Shown: positions 10,059 to 19,909 of the stretch, piece by piece
How positions within the stretch are numbered: position 1 is the stretch's first letter
Layout: each line of letters begins with the position of its first letter
Source of the DNA: Enterovibrio sp. JCM 19048
Lineage (GTDB): Bacteria; Pseudomonadota; Gammaproteobacteria; Enterobacterales; Vibrionaceae
Direction of reading: 5' to 3'
Assembly (NCBI GenBank): GCA_001310415.1
Contig: BAXE01000007.1
Location: 62,001 to 126,000, forward strand
Length of the DNA stretch: 64,000 bases
Program-made: the position numbers and the translations under genes
Notes under the pieces: generated by a model
What the model saw: only the letters and a program-made list of their open reading frames with translations
Told to the model about the DNA's origin: nothing
The model's database searches: none

Positions 10059-10103
10059 GTAGACCAATCTGTCTACTCTAAAAAAGTAGACAGATTGGTC
10101 TAC
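10059..10103. promoter_or_regulatory. Double-palindrome operator for the TetR-family repressor
   Basis: GTAGACCAATCTGTCTAC (10059-10076) and GTAGACAGATTGGTCTAC (10086-10103) are exact reverse complements of each other, separated by 9 bases. Each is itself an inverted repeat, GTAGAC/GTCTAC. A TTGACA box at 10050-10055 precedes a weak TACTCT at 10074-10079, so a bound repressor would cover the rightward promoter. Two adjacent TetR dimers could bind. Assignment to the neighbouring regulator is inferred from its divergent position. Confidence 0.85.
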
Positions 10104-10122
10104 CTCATTAAAAGGAATTGAT

Positions 10123-10569
10123 ATGAACCAAACTATTTTGTCAGTGGTTGCGGGGTGGCTGCTTTTCTCTCACTGAGTGTGATTTCACTTCTCGATGCTT
10201 CGTTGGGTGAGGGGCTATTGCTCATGGCTCCTTTTGGTGCGACCGCAGTGTTGGTCTTTGGCGTACCGGAAAGTCCGTTAGCCAGCCGAAAAATGTGATT
10301 GTCGGGCATCTCATCACCGCATTTATCGGCGTGTTATTCACCCAGTATGTGGCGTAACGCCGCTGACGCTGGCATTGGCCACGGGAATGGCTATCAGCGC
10401 TATGTTGTTGACCAAAACAACGCATCCGCCAGCGGGGGCAAATCCAATCCTGATTATGCTAGCCGGACAAAGTTGGTCGTTTTTAGTGATGCCAGTTTTG
10501 TTGGGATCTGTTTTGATTGTTCTGATGAGTAAAAGCACACAATTGCTGTTAAGATGGTGGGCGAATTAA
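10123..10569 (+). CDS. HPP-family membrane protein (three frame breaks)
   Basis: Begins MNQTILSVVAG and, read across breaks near 10151, 10285 and 10357, gives a hydrophobic protein of about 150 residues. Recognisable parts are MAPFGATAVLVFGVP, NVIVGHLITAFIGVLF, and LTKTTHPPAGANPILIML with the HPPAGA signature that names the family. Four to five membrane helices are expected. Some HPP proteins are linked to nitrite transport in plastids and cyanobacteria, but the bacterial role is unsettled. All three breaks are repaired by one added base, so an intact gene is plausible. Still, three in 450 bases leaves a real pseudogene possible. It is controlled by the divergent TetR-type gene. Confidence 0.82.
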
Positions 10570-10606
10570 TAGCGTGCGGATAGAAATTTTGAGGTTGGGA
10601 TAACAC

Positions 10607-10646
10607 ACGACGCCCAGACTTAAACGTTAGCGAGGGCGTCGTATTT
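10607..10646. terminator. Hairpin between convergent genes
   Basis: ACGACGCCC (10607-10615) pairs with GGGCGTCGT (10634-10642), loop of 18 bases, followed by ATTT. It lies between the ends of the HPP gene and the convergent small lipoprotein gene, and probably terminates both. Confidence 0.7.
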
Positions 10647-10665
10647 AAGGGTTTGCAGGGGCGAT

Positions 10666-10892
10666 TTATGGCGAGCAGAAAAGCGCGAAGCTCTCAGGAG
10701 TGTTCTCAAAGCCTTGCTCTTGCGCCAGTTCCCACGAGCGTCGCATTGGTTTGTTGTCTCGCACCATGCATACCCGGCCGAGCCAATACAGCCATGCTCA
10801 TCTTTATCTGCGCCAACCTTCGGTGATTCTTGTGTCACCGAGCAGGCTGACAAAAGAAAGGCAGCCCCGGCTACAAGGTTCAATCTACGCAT
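10666..10892 (-). CDS. Small cysteine-rich lipoprotein (frameshifted)
   Basis: MRRLNLVAGAAFLLSACSV is a lipoprotein signal with Cys 17 in the lipobox. The mature part reads GCIGSAGYAWCETTNQC, and after a one-base shift near 10740 continues SWELAQEQGFENTPE and ends FCSP. The pattern GYxWC...C.R.WE recurs in small secreted bacterial and eukaryotic proteins of unknown role. Total length is about 75 residues with four Cys after the lipidated one, suggesting two disulfides in the periplasm. The start could alternatively be 10919. Function unknown. Confidence 0.7.
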
Positions 10893-10941
10893 ATTCCGTT
10901 TCTCCCATACAGGAAACATTTAGCTTGTCAGTCCAACTTTA

Positions 10942-10964
10942 TGCCAGAGGTTCTTCCTCTGGCA
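10942..10964. other. Perfect hairpin upstream of the small lipoprotein gene
   Basis: TGCCAGAGG (10942-10950) and CCTCTGGCA (10956-10964) form a 9-bp stem with a 5-base loop. No clear U-run follows on either strand. It could be a terminator remnant, an RNA-processing structure or an operator in front of the leftward lipoprotein gene. Confidence 0.5.
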
Positions 10965-11099
10965 AACACTGATTGCTGCTTGTTACGTGCCTGTTATCGG
11001 CTATCCGTAAATCAAAAAAGAGTGGAATAATTAAAGCCTGGGAGTAGGATTCAGCTTTGGCTTTCGCAACAATCTCAAATTGTCACAGTGGTATTCAAG

Positions 11100-12086
11100 A
11101 TGTATCCCCACGAACGCACCAGAGGCGTATTATTTTCCCTCGGCATGGGTTTGCCGATCCTTTATGGCGCACTGGCGCATCAATATCTTCAAGCGGCGTT
11201 TATGTGTTTAGGGGCTTTGCTGGCCCTGTTACTTGATCCGCGCAGTCAGGCGTTAAAGCAGCTGACCGCAATCGTTGTTGGCGTTCTGGCTGTCATCCTT
11301 GCCGCCGCATTGGGGCTGAATCTGGTTGGGCACCAATACCTTGCCATTGCCGCCTTGATGATATTCGGCTTCCTTGCTGGGCAACCCAAACCTGAACATG
11401 CCTACTGGGGTTTGCTCGGGAAATATCTGGCGACGGCGCTGTTGTTGGCACAACTCGGTTTTCCTGCCACAGTGGAAGTTGGCAAAGCCTATTTCTCCGG
11501 CGCATTGCTGGCAGTCGTACTGATTGTGTTGCAGGGTTGGCTTCACAAAACCCATGAGACTGCCCATTCACCCAATGATGAGTTTTTCCAAATCATCAAA
11601 GGGGATACCAACGGCCCGCTTTATGGCTTTACCTTACCTCTGACCATTCTGGTCGCCACCCTAAGCGCGAACTGGCTCCATGTATCTCAACCGGGGTGGG
11701 TTGGCCTGACTATTCTGTTTGTTATGCATATCAACGACAGGCTTTCCTGGCATCACCTGTGGGATCGTATTGTCGGTACGCTGCTTGGTATCATCATTGC
11801 CTACGTTGCGGTGAGATATATTCCCCAATCTGCATTGGCGCTTGTGGTGGCCGTATTTGCCTTCTGGATCCCATTCAGTCTGCGTAAGAGCTATATGTTG
11901 TTCAGTCTGGCGATCACGGTAACGGTAATGGTGGCGATTAACTTTGCTCTGTTCCCGAAAGGCGACTTAGAACTCATGCAGTGGCGCTTCTTCGATACCG
12001 TGATTGGCTGTTTCTGGGTGGCAGTAGCCTTGATGATTACCCACGCCTCCATGCCAGAAAATAAAGCTTTGCGGGAAATGGAATAA
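11100..12086 (+). CDS. FUSC-family membrane protein (aromatic acid exporter-like)
   Basis: Intact inner-membrane protein of about 328 residues with two blocks of hydrophobic helices (roughly residues 10-150 and 180-310) around a short hydrophilic linker (LHKTHETAHSPNDEF). The second block contains DRIVGTLLGIIIAYVAVRYI, resembling the repeated FUSC motif of fusaric-acid and p-hydroxybenzoic-acid exporters. It lacks the large cytoplasmic domain of full AaeB/YccS proteins. ATG 11100 is taken as the start; GTG 11088 in the same frame is an alternative, and neither has a strong ribosome-binding site. No partner adaptor gene is adjacent. Substrate unknown. Confidence 0.78.
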   Translation: MYPHERTRGVLFSLGMGLPILYGALAHQYLQAAFMCLGALLALLLDPRSQALKQLTAIVVGVLAVILAAALGLNLVGHQYLAIAALMIFGFLAGQPKPEHAYWGLLGKYLATALLLAQLGFPATVEVGKAYFSGALLAVVLIVLQGWLHKTHETAHSPNDEFFQIIKGDTNGPLYGFTLPLTILVATLSANWLHVSQPGWVGLTILFVMHINDRLSWHHLWDRIVGTLLGIIIAYVAVRYIPQSALALVVAVFAFWIPFSLRKSYMLFSLAITVTVMVAINFALFPKGDLELMQWRFFDTVIGCFWVAVALMITHASMPENKALREME

Positions 12087-12089
12087 ATA

Positions 12090-12109
12090 AGCCAGCAAGG
12101 AAGCTGGCT
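12090..12109 (+). terminator. Hairpin after the FUSC gene
   Basis: AGCCAGC and GCTGGCT flank a 6-base loop just after the stop codon. The following bases are not U-rich, so terminator strength is uncertain. Confidence 0.55.
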
Positions 12110-12394
12110 AATCAGTAAAACCGAAAATAAAGAAGTGAAGAACGCCGTTACAGAAAATAGGATTTTTTATTTGAACGGTGAAATATGCGTGCTTCATTCT
12201 GTTGTTAATATTCCGGATTAAAATTGAGCGAGATCAAGGCAACGCCGTTTATTGAATAAATGCAAATTCATCAAATGGCGAGGTGTCACCGCTGAACTAT
12301 ATTCAGTCGAAAAGAGATAAATAATATCGCCATAAGCTGTATTTATTGGATGTCGACGTTATTGGTTTGGTGACAGGAATGCCTTGGGGGTTCA
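12110..12394. other. AT-rich intergenic region upstream of the chemosensory operon
   Basis: About 290 bases without a coding frame, richer in A+T than the flanking genes. It presumably carries the promoter of the che operon. I looked for a flagellar sigma-28 promoter (TAAA, 15-base spacer, GCCGATAA) and did not find a convincing one. No hairpins or repeats stand out. Confidence 0.6.
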
Positions 12395-13546
12395 ATGAAA
12401 TATAATCTCGACAAATACTCGGTCTTGCAAATTGTGCTGGGCATCGTTTTTTTTGTTGGGATATTAGTGATTGATAATCACCAATCTACAATTTCAATTC
12501 TTTGGTTGCTGTCTGTTGCAATAACTTCATTGCTTCAATCACGAAATACAAGCAAGTTAAACCTGAAAATTGAACAGTACAAAAAGGCAAATAAAGAACT
12601 CAAGCAAAGTGTTTCATGTGATGAACTGAATGCTGAAACACAAAAGCAACTTTGGCAACGTGTAGTGCCTTTATGGCAACGCCATTTATTCACCTGTCAG
12701 GAACTGTCAGAAAAAGCGGTCAATGAACTGACGGAACGGTTTGGCAATTTGGTGGAGTTGATTGTCGAAACCAGAAACATGGCTTCTGGAGGCAGCTTAG
12801 CGGTCGACAATACTATCGAAAGTGACATGTCCAACCTGCACAATATTTTCGTTAAACTTAACGAGTACGACGCCACCACCGACCAGCTATTCCACCAAAT
12901 CGAAGAACTACACGCCTTTACCAGCGACCTTGACCATATGGCGTCATCAGTCGCCTCTATCGCGAATCAAACCAACTTACTGGCACTCAATGCTGCCATT
13001 GAAGCCGCGCGCGCGGGAGAGGCAGGGCGTGGGTTTGCGGTTGTCGCGCAGGAAGTGAGGGAGCTTTCCTCACAGTCGGGCGGCACAGGGGAGCAAATAG
13101 CGAAAAAAATTGAGGAAGTAAAAGCAGTTATTTCCCGCATCCTATCTTCGGCCTCTTCTACAAAAGATCAGGAAGGCAGAACCTTGGAAGAGAGCGAGGC
13201 TTACATCTCGCAGGTCATTGAACACCTGGAATCTTACGCGAAAAGTCTGGTCGCGGAGGGAGAACAATTGCTTTCCGTCAACCAGGAAATTCAAGGTCAA
13301 ATTGAACAAATGCTGATAGAACTCCAATTCCAGGATCGTATCAGCCAAATTCTCCTGCAGGTGACGTCCAGTATGGATCAGCTCATTCTCCAAAATGCCG
13401 ACAGTCAGATAAATATTGATGTCGATGAAATTCTGGAAGCCATGAAAATGACCTACACGACGCAAGATGAGCACCGGCAACACGCCCCCAGCGATACCAA
13501 ACAAATAAGTGGTGTGGCGGAGGGAGGTTCCATCAGCTTTTTCTAA
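12395..13546 (+). CDS. Methyl-accepting chemotaxis-like protein with CheZ-like motif
   Basis: 383 residues. Two membrane helices sit close together (about residues 9-26 and 30-47) with almost no periplasmic part. Coiled coil and the receptor tip follow, [38 protein letters not shown] (residues 188-225, given in full families as the kinase-contact hairpin). Beyond it, residues 303-325 contain QFQDRISQ, matching the DxxxQ catalytic motif of CheZ phosphatases (Asp 314, Gln 318). No HAMP domain is seen. It is first in the operon and directly upstream of cheY. It could be a receptor-like scaffold with CheY-phosphatase activity; that activity is an inference. Confidence 0.88.
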   Translation: MKYNLDKYSVLQIVLGIVFFVGILVIDNHQSTISILWLLSVAITSLLQSRNTSKLNLKIEQYKKANKELKQSVSCDELNAETQKQLWQRVVPLWQRHLFTCQELSEKAVNELTERFGNLVELIVETRNMASGGSLAVDNTIESDMSNLHNIFVKLNEYDATTDQLFHQIEELHAFTSDLDHMASSVASIANQTNLLALNAAIEAARAGEAGRGFAVVAQEVRELSSQSGGTGEQIAKKIEEVKAVISRILSSASSTKDQEGRTLEESEAYISQVIEHLESYAKSLVAEGEQLLSVNQEIQGQIEQMLIELQFQDRISQILLQVTSSMDQLILQNADSQINIDVDEILEAMKMTYTTQDEHRQHAPSDTKQISGVAEGGSISFF

Positions 13547-13590
13547 GTGGTATCCGTGAATATATTCCCTTGGCTTAAAGAGAGTAAACA

Positions 13591-13959
13591 ATGGCGAAGA
13601 CTATTTTGATTGTGGATGACTCCTTATCCATCCGTAAAGTTGTTGGTATTGCCTTGCGGGGAGGCGGTTATGACGTTATTGAAGCGTGTGATGGGAGAGA
13701 TGCATTAAGCAAAATGACGGGTCAAAAAATCCACCTGATTATCAGCGATGTCAATATGCCAAACATGGATGGTATTACGTTCCTGAAAGAGGTGAAAAAG
13801 CATCCCAATTATAAATTCACGCCGGTCATTATGCTCACAACCGAAGCGGGTCAAAATAAAATCAGTGAGGGTCGTGCAGCAGGCGCGAAAGCATGGGTGG
13901 TTAAGCCATTTCAACCACCCCAAATGTTAGATGCAGTCGCGAAACTTGTATTGCCATAA
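13591..13959 (+). CDS. cheY: CheY-type response regulator
   Basis: Intact 122-residue stand-alone receiver domain. Acidic pair Asp 9/Asp 10 (LIVDDS), phosphoacceptor Asp 53 (IISDVNMPNMDG), Thr in LTTEAG and Lys in VVKPF are all present. It has no output domain, so it acts by protein contact after phosphorylation by the downstream CheA. An AGAGAG-type ribosome-binding site precedes ATG 13591. The operon is not beside flagellar genes here, so its target may be something other than the motor. Confidence 0.95.
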   Translation: MAKTILIVDDSLSIRKVVGIALRGGGYDVIEACDGRDALSKMTGQKIHLIISDVNMPNMDGITFLKEVKKHPNYKFTPVIMLTTEAGQNKISEGRAAGAKAWVVKPFQPPQMLDAVAKLVLP

Positions 13960-13999
13960 GCGTGAAATTCAATCGGAATTTCGTAGCAAGGGGAATGGA

Positions 14000-14329
14000 A
14001 TGAGTATCGATGTAAATAGCAAAGATGGCGTCAGTCATCTCAGTATCAATGACGAAATGACTATTTACACGGCCACAGCCATGAAAAATGAGCTGGTAGA
14101 CAAATTGTGCCACTGCCACGAAATGGAAATCTCTCTGGAAAATGTCAGCGAGATAGACAGTGCGGGCGTCCAAATTCTCATCGCACTGCGGCAGGAAGCG
14201 GCTCAACTCAAAAAAGAAATGCGCTTTGTCAAACACAGTGCCGCTGTACTCGATGTTTTTGAAACCCTGAATCTGGCGGCGCATTTTGGTGACCCAATTG
14301 TTCTTCCTGCTGGGGGTAAATCGCAATGA
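14000..14329 (+). CDS. STAS-domain protein (anti-sigma-factor-antagonist-like)
   Basis: 109-residue single STAS domain. The conserved loop EIDSAGVQILIAL places the phosphorylatable Ser at residue 54. ATG 14000 follows AAGGGG; an upstream in-frame extension has no ribosome-binding site. It overlaps cheA by four bases. STAS proteins lie beside cheY and cheA in several accessory chemosensory operons, where they may link the array to other signalling or structural partners. No kinase or phosphatase partner for it is seen here. Confidence 0.9.
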   Translation: MSIDVNSKDGVSHLSINDEMTIYTATAMKNELVDKLCHCHEMEISLENVSEIDSAGVQILIALRQEAAQLKKEMRFVKHSAAVLDVFETLNLAAHFGDPIVLPAGGKSQ

Positions 14330-16582
14330 CGGATGACGTAAAGCTCACCTTTGTACAGGAATCCGAAGAACTACTGGAGCAGATGGAGGATGCGCTGCTC
14401 GCCATGGAAGAAGCGCCTGACGATGATGAGCATCTCAACAGCGTATTCCGCGCAATGCACACCATCAAAGGCGCAGCAGGCATTTTTGGTTTTGATTTTA
14501 TCGTTGCTTTCACCCATCCCGTTGAAACGGTCATGGACCATGTGAGAAGCGGTGAGCGGGGGCTCGATGCCGACACCATTGCGCTTTTGCTCCAGTGCAA
14601 AGATCACACCTCAAATCTGGTCAGGGTAGTCGCTGAGGGTGATGAAAACGCAATCCCTCAGGATCTATTGGATGTGGGCGAAGATATCTTGCAGAGGCTT
14701 TCCGGACAGCCGGAGCAAGAAACCGAAGCTCAGGCACTGACGCATGCGGTAACACTGACTCATGAAGTGCCACTGGCGCATGAAATAACAAAGGTGCATG
14801 AGGAGAAAGCCACCGTCGATGTCCAGCCTAAGTGCGATACCTGTGATGACACCTGGCTAATTTCCCTGGATTTTCAGAGTGACGCCCTGCGAAATGGCAT
14901 CGATCCGCTGTCATTTATCCGCTATTTGCAGCGAATGGGGACGATTACTGATATCGCCACGCTGACCCATCGCCTGCCTCCTATCGAAAACTTTGACCCG
15001 GAAAGCTGTTACCTGTCATTTCGTATCGCGCTGCAAACCTCCTCCGGGAAAGAAGATATCGAATCTGTGTTTGAGTTCGCTGCCGATGACTGTGAAATCC
15101 GCATTCTTCCTCCGCATTCCAAACAGGTTAGCTATCTCAAACTGCTGGAAGAACTGCCCGAAGGGGCGGTGCAAAAGCTGGGCGAGATCCTTGTTCATGT
15201 TGGTGCGATTACTGAACAGGAACTGCAAGGTGCCCTGAATGAACAGGAAAATGCGATTGATGAGGCGATCGGCAACCCGGAAAAAGGGATAAAACCCCTC
15301 GGTGAAATACTGGTAGAGCGAAATGTCGTCAGCCAGCCTGTGGTGTCCCAAGCGCTGAAAAAGCAGGAAGTGACACGGGAAAAGGCCAGTAAGGAAGCCC
15401 ACTACATTCGGTTGATGCAAACCGGTTAGGGCAGCTGATTAACCTTGTGGGTGAATTGGTTATCTCCAACGCGGCTGTAAAACTGATGGTCGACAAATAC
15501 GATATTCAGGAGGCAACCGAGGTCGTTGCTGGTGTCGAAAATCTCGTAGAGGAAATCCGCGACAACGCCTTGCAACTGCGCATGGTACAGATTGGTGACA
15601 CTTTCTCGCGCTTCCGCCGCGTCGTGAGGGATGTCAGCAAGGAGCTGGGCAAAGATATTGAACTGGTCATTACTGGAGGCGAAGCGGAACTCGACAAAAC
15701 CGTCGTCGAAAAAATCAATGATCCTTTAACCCACCTTATCCGCAACTCCCTGGATCACGGCATTGAACGCCGGATGACCGGGAACCAAAGGCAAACCTCG
15801 CAAAGGTACCCTCCGCCTGAATGCCCTGCATGATTCTGGCCACATCGTTATTCAAATCGCGGATGACGGTGCAGGTCTGGATGTGGAAAAAATACGCACC
15901 AAAGCCATTGCCAACGGGCTGATCACCGCGGAGCAAACCCTGACACACCGCGAGTTGATGCGGTTGATTTTTGAACCGGGACTCAGCACCAAAGAGCAAG
16001 CGAGTAACCTTTCCGGACGCGGCGTCGGGATGGATGTTGTCAGGCGCAATATCGATGAGCTGCGCGGCAGCGTCGAAGTGGAAAGTGAAGTCGACAAAGG
16101 CACCTTGGTAACCATCCACTTGCCACTGACCCTCGCCATTATCGACGGCTTTATGGTCGGAACCGGCGACGAACGCTACGTCATCCCGCTCAGTATGGTG
16201 GAAGAGTGCGTGGAAATGGACGCATACCACTGGGGCGTGGATGAGAAGCGTCATTACGTCAATCTCCGTGGCGATGTGATGCCGTACATACGGCTCGGGG
16301 ATTTCTTCAACGTACACGTGCAACCACCCACACAAGAACCGCGAAAGCCTTGTCGTGGTGCGCTTTGGGCGTACCCGGGCAGGGCTGGTGGTCGATCAGC
16401 TGTTTGGTGAACTGCAGACCGTGATCAAGCCACTGGGCAAGGTCTTCCAAGGGTTGCAGGGTGTCAGCGGGGCGACGGTACTGGGCAGTGGCGATATTGC
16501 CTTGATTCTGGATGTACAGGGTCTGATCACCCTCGCCACACAAAAAAACGAGCGCGAGCCTTTAGTCGCCAATCAAATCTGA
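14326..16582 (+). CDS. cheA: CheA histidine kinase (frameshifted)
   Basis: Chemotaxis kinase, about 750 residues once joined. Order: HPt domain with phosphorylated His 45 (AMHTIKGAAG); a linker; a 100-residue region typical of CheA P2-like segments; two tandem copies of a short repeat (LGEILVHVGAITEQEL and LGEILVERNVVSQPVV); dimerisation helices (LVGELVISNAAVK); ATPase with N-box LIRNSLDHGIE, ADDGAGLD and GRGVGMDVV; and a C-terminal CheW-like domain. Breaks lie near 15425, near 15765-15810 (two, restoring RPDDREPK and KPRKGTLRLN) and near 16330. Breaks fall in conserved segments, which suggests sequencing deletions. It overlaps the STAS gene by ATGA. Confidence 0.93.
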
Positions 16583-16613
16583 CGATTTCGAAACGCTTCC
16601 GGGAGCATTGTTT

Positions 16614-17192
16614 ATGGCTGAGTTAATTACAGGGTATGGCATCGACTTAGAAGAGATAAAAGACAGTGCCGACGAGCTGTTTACCCAGTACCTGACATTC
16701 AATATCGCCGGTAAGAAATTTGCGGTCTCTATTCTTGATGTCAACGAAATCATCGAGATAAGTGACATGACCGAAGTGCCTATGATGCCGGATTTCATCC
16801 GCGGGGTTATCAACCTGCGTGGCGAAGTGGTCACAGTGATTGACCTCGCTGCACGTATGGCAAAGGGCTACAGCGAAATCGGCAAACGCAGCTGTATTGT
16901 GCTGGTGGAAATTACCCAGCCAGCAGGTGGTAAACAGGTGATTGGCATGTTGGTGGATGCGGTGAATGAGATTGTAGAGATCGAACAAAGCAATATTCAG
17001 CCTGCTCCTTCAATGGGAGAGGGCGTCAATACCGACTTTATCCAGGCGCTGGGCAGGGTAGACGATCTGTTTTTTATTTTGTTGGACATCAACCATGTGC
17101 TCTCTCGCGAACAAGTCCAATTGCTGGAGCAAATGGAAAATGCCTATGAGCCATCGAGCCGCGTCGATAAAAAGGCTGTGGAAACAGAGTAG
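16614..17192 (+). CDS. cheW: CheW coupling protein (first copy)
   Basis: Intact 192-residue adaptor that links receptors to CheA. The SH3-like CheW fold is recognisable from YLTFNIAGKKFAVSILDVNEIIE, GVINLRGEVVTVIDL and GMLVDAVNEIVEI. ATG 16614, behind GGGAG, is preferred to the TTG at 16608. An N-terminal tail of about 25 residues and a C-terminal tail of about 25 residues extend beyond the core domain. A second CheW lies downstream, so the two may serve different receptors or array positions. Confidence 0.95.
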   Translation: MAELITGYGIDLEEIKDSADELFTQYLTFNIAGKKFAVSILDVNEIIEISDMTEVPMMPDFIRGVINLRGEVVTVIDLAARMAKGYSEIGKRSCIVLVEITQPAGGKQVIGMLVDAVNEIVEIEQSNIQPAPSMGEGVNTDFIQALGRVDDLFFILLDINHVLSREQVQLLEQMENAYEPSSRVDKKAVETE

Positions 17193-17377
17193 GTGCACGC
17201 TGGAAATGTGTTTACACACCCATAGCGGTTGAAAGCTTAACGCTAAAAACTTGCGGTGCTAACCAGAAACAGGATTGGGACTCACTGATTGCGACTTTCT
17301 AATTGCGAGAGGTGACTGATTTTCAGAGAAGTGCTGGGAAGTGCGCGAAAAAATAATCTTCTGATCCAAGGAGCAAG

Positions 17378-19334
17378 ATGATGTTTAAAAATCTCAAGCT
17401 AAGTGCCCAGATCAGTATTGGGTATGCGCTCGTACTGGCGATGCTTGTTGTCGTTTCTGTGTCGGCATTTGTTGGGCTGGAGCGGGCTGTTAACGGTTTC
17501 AATGATTACCGTGGACTCGCAAGGGACGCCAATCTGGCGGGGCGCGTGCAGGCGAATATGTTGCTTGTCCGCCTTTATGCCAAAGACTACCTACTGAAGG
17601 ACAATGACAAAGCCATTGAAGCGTTCAAGGAGCGCCATACCCTGCTGGAAGAGTTGGTGCAGGAGGCAGAAAAGGAGATCCAAAAGCCTGAACGAGCTGA
17701 AAAGGTTGATTACATCACGCAGGCCACAGAGCAATATGACGCGGCCTTTGACAAGGTTGTCGGCTACATGAAAAGGCGCGATGAAGTCGTCAGCAACAAA
17801 TTGGAACCCGCAGTTTGCAATGAGTCAGGCGATGAACAACATCATGGAATCTGCGTATCTTGATGGCGACCCTGAAGCGGCGTATTTGGCGGGAAGAACG
17901 TTGGAAACGGTGCTGACAGCGCGCCTTTTCGTCGTCAAATACCTGAACTCTAATTTGCAGCAAGATGCGGATGTTGCGCATAAAGAAATGGATGTCGCGC
18001 TCTCTGGCAGGGAGTCGACGTTGGATCAAGCACTTCAGAATCCCGAACGCCGCCGTATGTTGCAAGATTTCCAGCAAGCAAAAGAAGAATACTCAGTCGC
18101 ATTGGATGAAATTAACGAAATCATCCGTGACAGAAACGTCATTATTACCAGCGAGCTGGATGCGATTGGACCGATGGTTGCAGAGGCGACTGAAGAGGTG
18201 AAACTGTCCGTTCAGCAGGATCAAGACATCCTTGGCCCGAAAGTCAGAAAAGAGAATGAGATGACCGTTACCGTGGTTGTCATCATGTCTGTATTGGCCA
18301 TTGCGCTTGGCATTGCTCTCTCTTGGATGTTGGTCAGGGTGATCAAAAAACCGCTGGGTGGTGAACCCCGTGAAATGGAGGCGATTGCACGCAGAATTGC
18401 TGACGGGGATTTGAATGTCACTTTCCACAATGCGGAAAACGCTACCGGTGTCTACGCCGCCATGAAAGATATGGTGGCGAGGTTGACCAGTGTTATTCAG
18501 CAGGTGCGCTCGAATGCTGATTCGTTGGTCAGTGCGTCACAACAGGTGAGTGCAACGGCACAAACCCTGAGCCAAGGGGCAACAGAGCAGGCTGCGAGTG
18601 TTGAAGAAACCACAGCCTCGGTGGAAGAGCTGAACGCTTCTGTCCAGCAAAATGCCGAAAATGCTCGGGTGACAGACGGAATGGCAACCAAGGCCGCCGG
18701 TGAAGCGGATCAGGGCGGGCAGGCTGTCGAACGTACAGTCAAAGCCATGAAGGAGATCGCCAACAAGATTGGCCTTATCGAAGATATTGCCTACAAAACC
18801 AACCTGCTTTCCCTCAATGCTGCCATTGAAGCGGCAAGGGCGGGTGAGCACGGCAAAGGCTTTACCGTGGTAGCCGCAGAAGTACGTAAACTGGCGGAAA
18901 ACAGCCGGGTGACAGCCCAGGAAATCAATGAGCTTGCTACCAACAGTGTCTCAATCGCTGAAGAAGCCGGGCACCTGCTGGAGAAAATTGTCCCCAGCAT
19001 CAGTAAAACCGCTGATTTGGTGCAGGAAATTGCGGCTGCGTCGGACGAGCAATCTGCCGGTGTCGGCCAAATCAATGTTGCCATGTCCCAACTGGATAAA
19101 ACCACACAGCAAAGCGCATCGTCTTCCGAAGAGCTTGCTGCCACTGCTGAAGAGTTGAATGCGCAAGCCTCTGCGCTACAGGAAGCGGTTGCATTTTTCA
19201 AAGTGAAGCAAAGCGGCGTCGAGAAAGCACCGTCGCAACAACGTCCGGCAATCCCCGCGGCATCAAAACAGGCTTTGTCACAATTTGCAGCCTCTGAAGC
19301 GGTGTTTGATGAGAAGGACTTTGAGCGCTTTTAG
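17378..19334 (+). CDS. Methyl-accepting chemotaxis protein with large periplasmic helical domain (frameshifted)
   Basis: About 650 residues joined. Membrane helix 1 is at residues 10-31. An all-helical periplasmic sensor of about 250 residues follows, compatible with a helical bimodular (HBM) domain. Next come membrane helix 2 ([21 protein letters not shown]), a HAMP domain after [16 protein letters not shown], and the signalling hairpin with [23 protein letters not shown]. Gln/Glu pairs in [11 protein letters not shown] and [13 protein letters not shown] are candidate methylation and deamidation sites for CheR and CheD. The frame breaks near 17815. It has its own ribosome-binding site AGGAGC. 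HBM sensors in studied relatives bind TCA-cycle acids or similar small ligands; the ligand here is unknown. Confidence 0.92.
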
Positions 19335-19345
19335 GAAGGCAGGGT

Positions 19346-19885
19346 ATGGCGAATCTATTAACTGACCAATCTGTGCGTCTTGATTTGGGTGGGGAGTCCC
19401 AGCAGTACCTCACCTTTACTGTTCTCGGCGAAATGCTGGGAATAGGCATTCTCGACGTGAAAGAGATCATTGAAGTCGGCGGTATGACCCGCGTGCCAAT
19501 GACACTGGACAGCGTCAGGGGCGTGATTAACCTGCGTGGAAATGTGGTGCCTGTGGTGGATCTCTGTTATCGGCTGGGCAATCAGGTCGCCACGCTGAGT
19601 AAACGCAGCTGCATCGTGATGGTTGAACTGTTTGTTGACGGTGACCCGCAACCGATGGGGATGCTTGTTGATGCAGTGAACGAAATCTTGGAGATACCGG
19701 AACAGAACATCCAGAACGCGCCGGAATTTGGTACCGATATCCGCGGCGATTTTATACAGCGGATGGGGCTGCACAATGACGGGTTTATTATTCTGCTGAA
19801 CATTGAGCGGGTAATGTCCGTCGAAGAGCTGTCTGATACGTCATTCAACAGCTCCCCACACCAGAAAGTCATGGTGCCACAGTAA
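19346..19885 (+). CDS. cheW: CheW coupling protein (second copy)
   Basis: Intact 179-residue CheW-like adaptor. Conserved segments are YLTFTVLGEMLGIGILDVKEIIE, GVINLRGNVVPVVDL and GMLVDAVNEILEI. It starts 12 bases after the receptor stop with AGGAAGG upstream, so it is translated with it. It parallels the first CheW closely in the core, but the termini differ. Confidence 0.95.
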   Translation: MANLLTDQSVRLDLGGESQQYLTFTVLGEMLGIGILDVKEIIEVGGMTRVPMTLDSVRGVINLRGNVVPVVDLCYRLGNQVATLSKRSCIVMVELFVDGDPQPMGMLVDAVNEILEIPEQNIQNAPEFGTDIRGDFIQRMGLHNDGFIILLNIERVMSVEELSDTSFNSSPHQKVMVPQ

Positions 19886-19909
19886 GCGCAGAGAGATGTA
19901 AGGGGCGGG

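Noticed and set aside
12110-12394. Flagellar sigma-28 promoter before the che operon
   Set aside because: TAAA and GCCATAA elements occur but with the wrong spacing.
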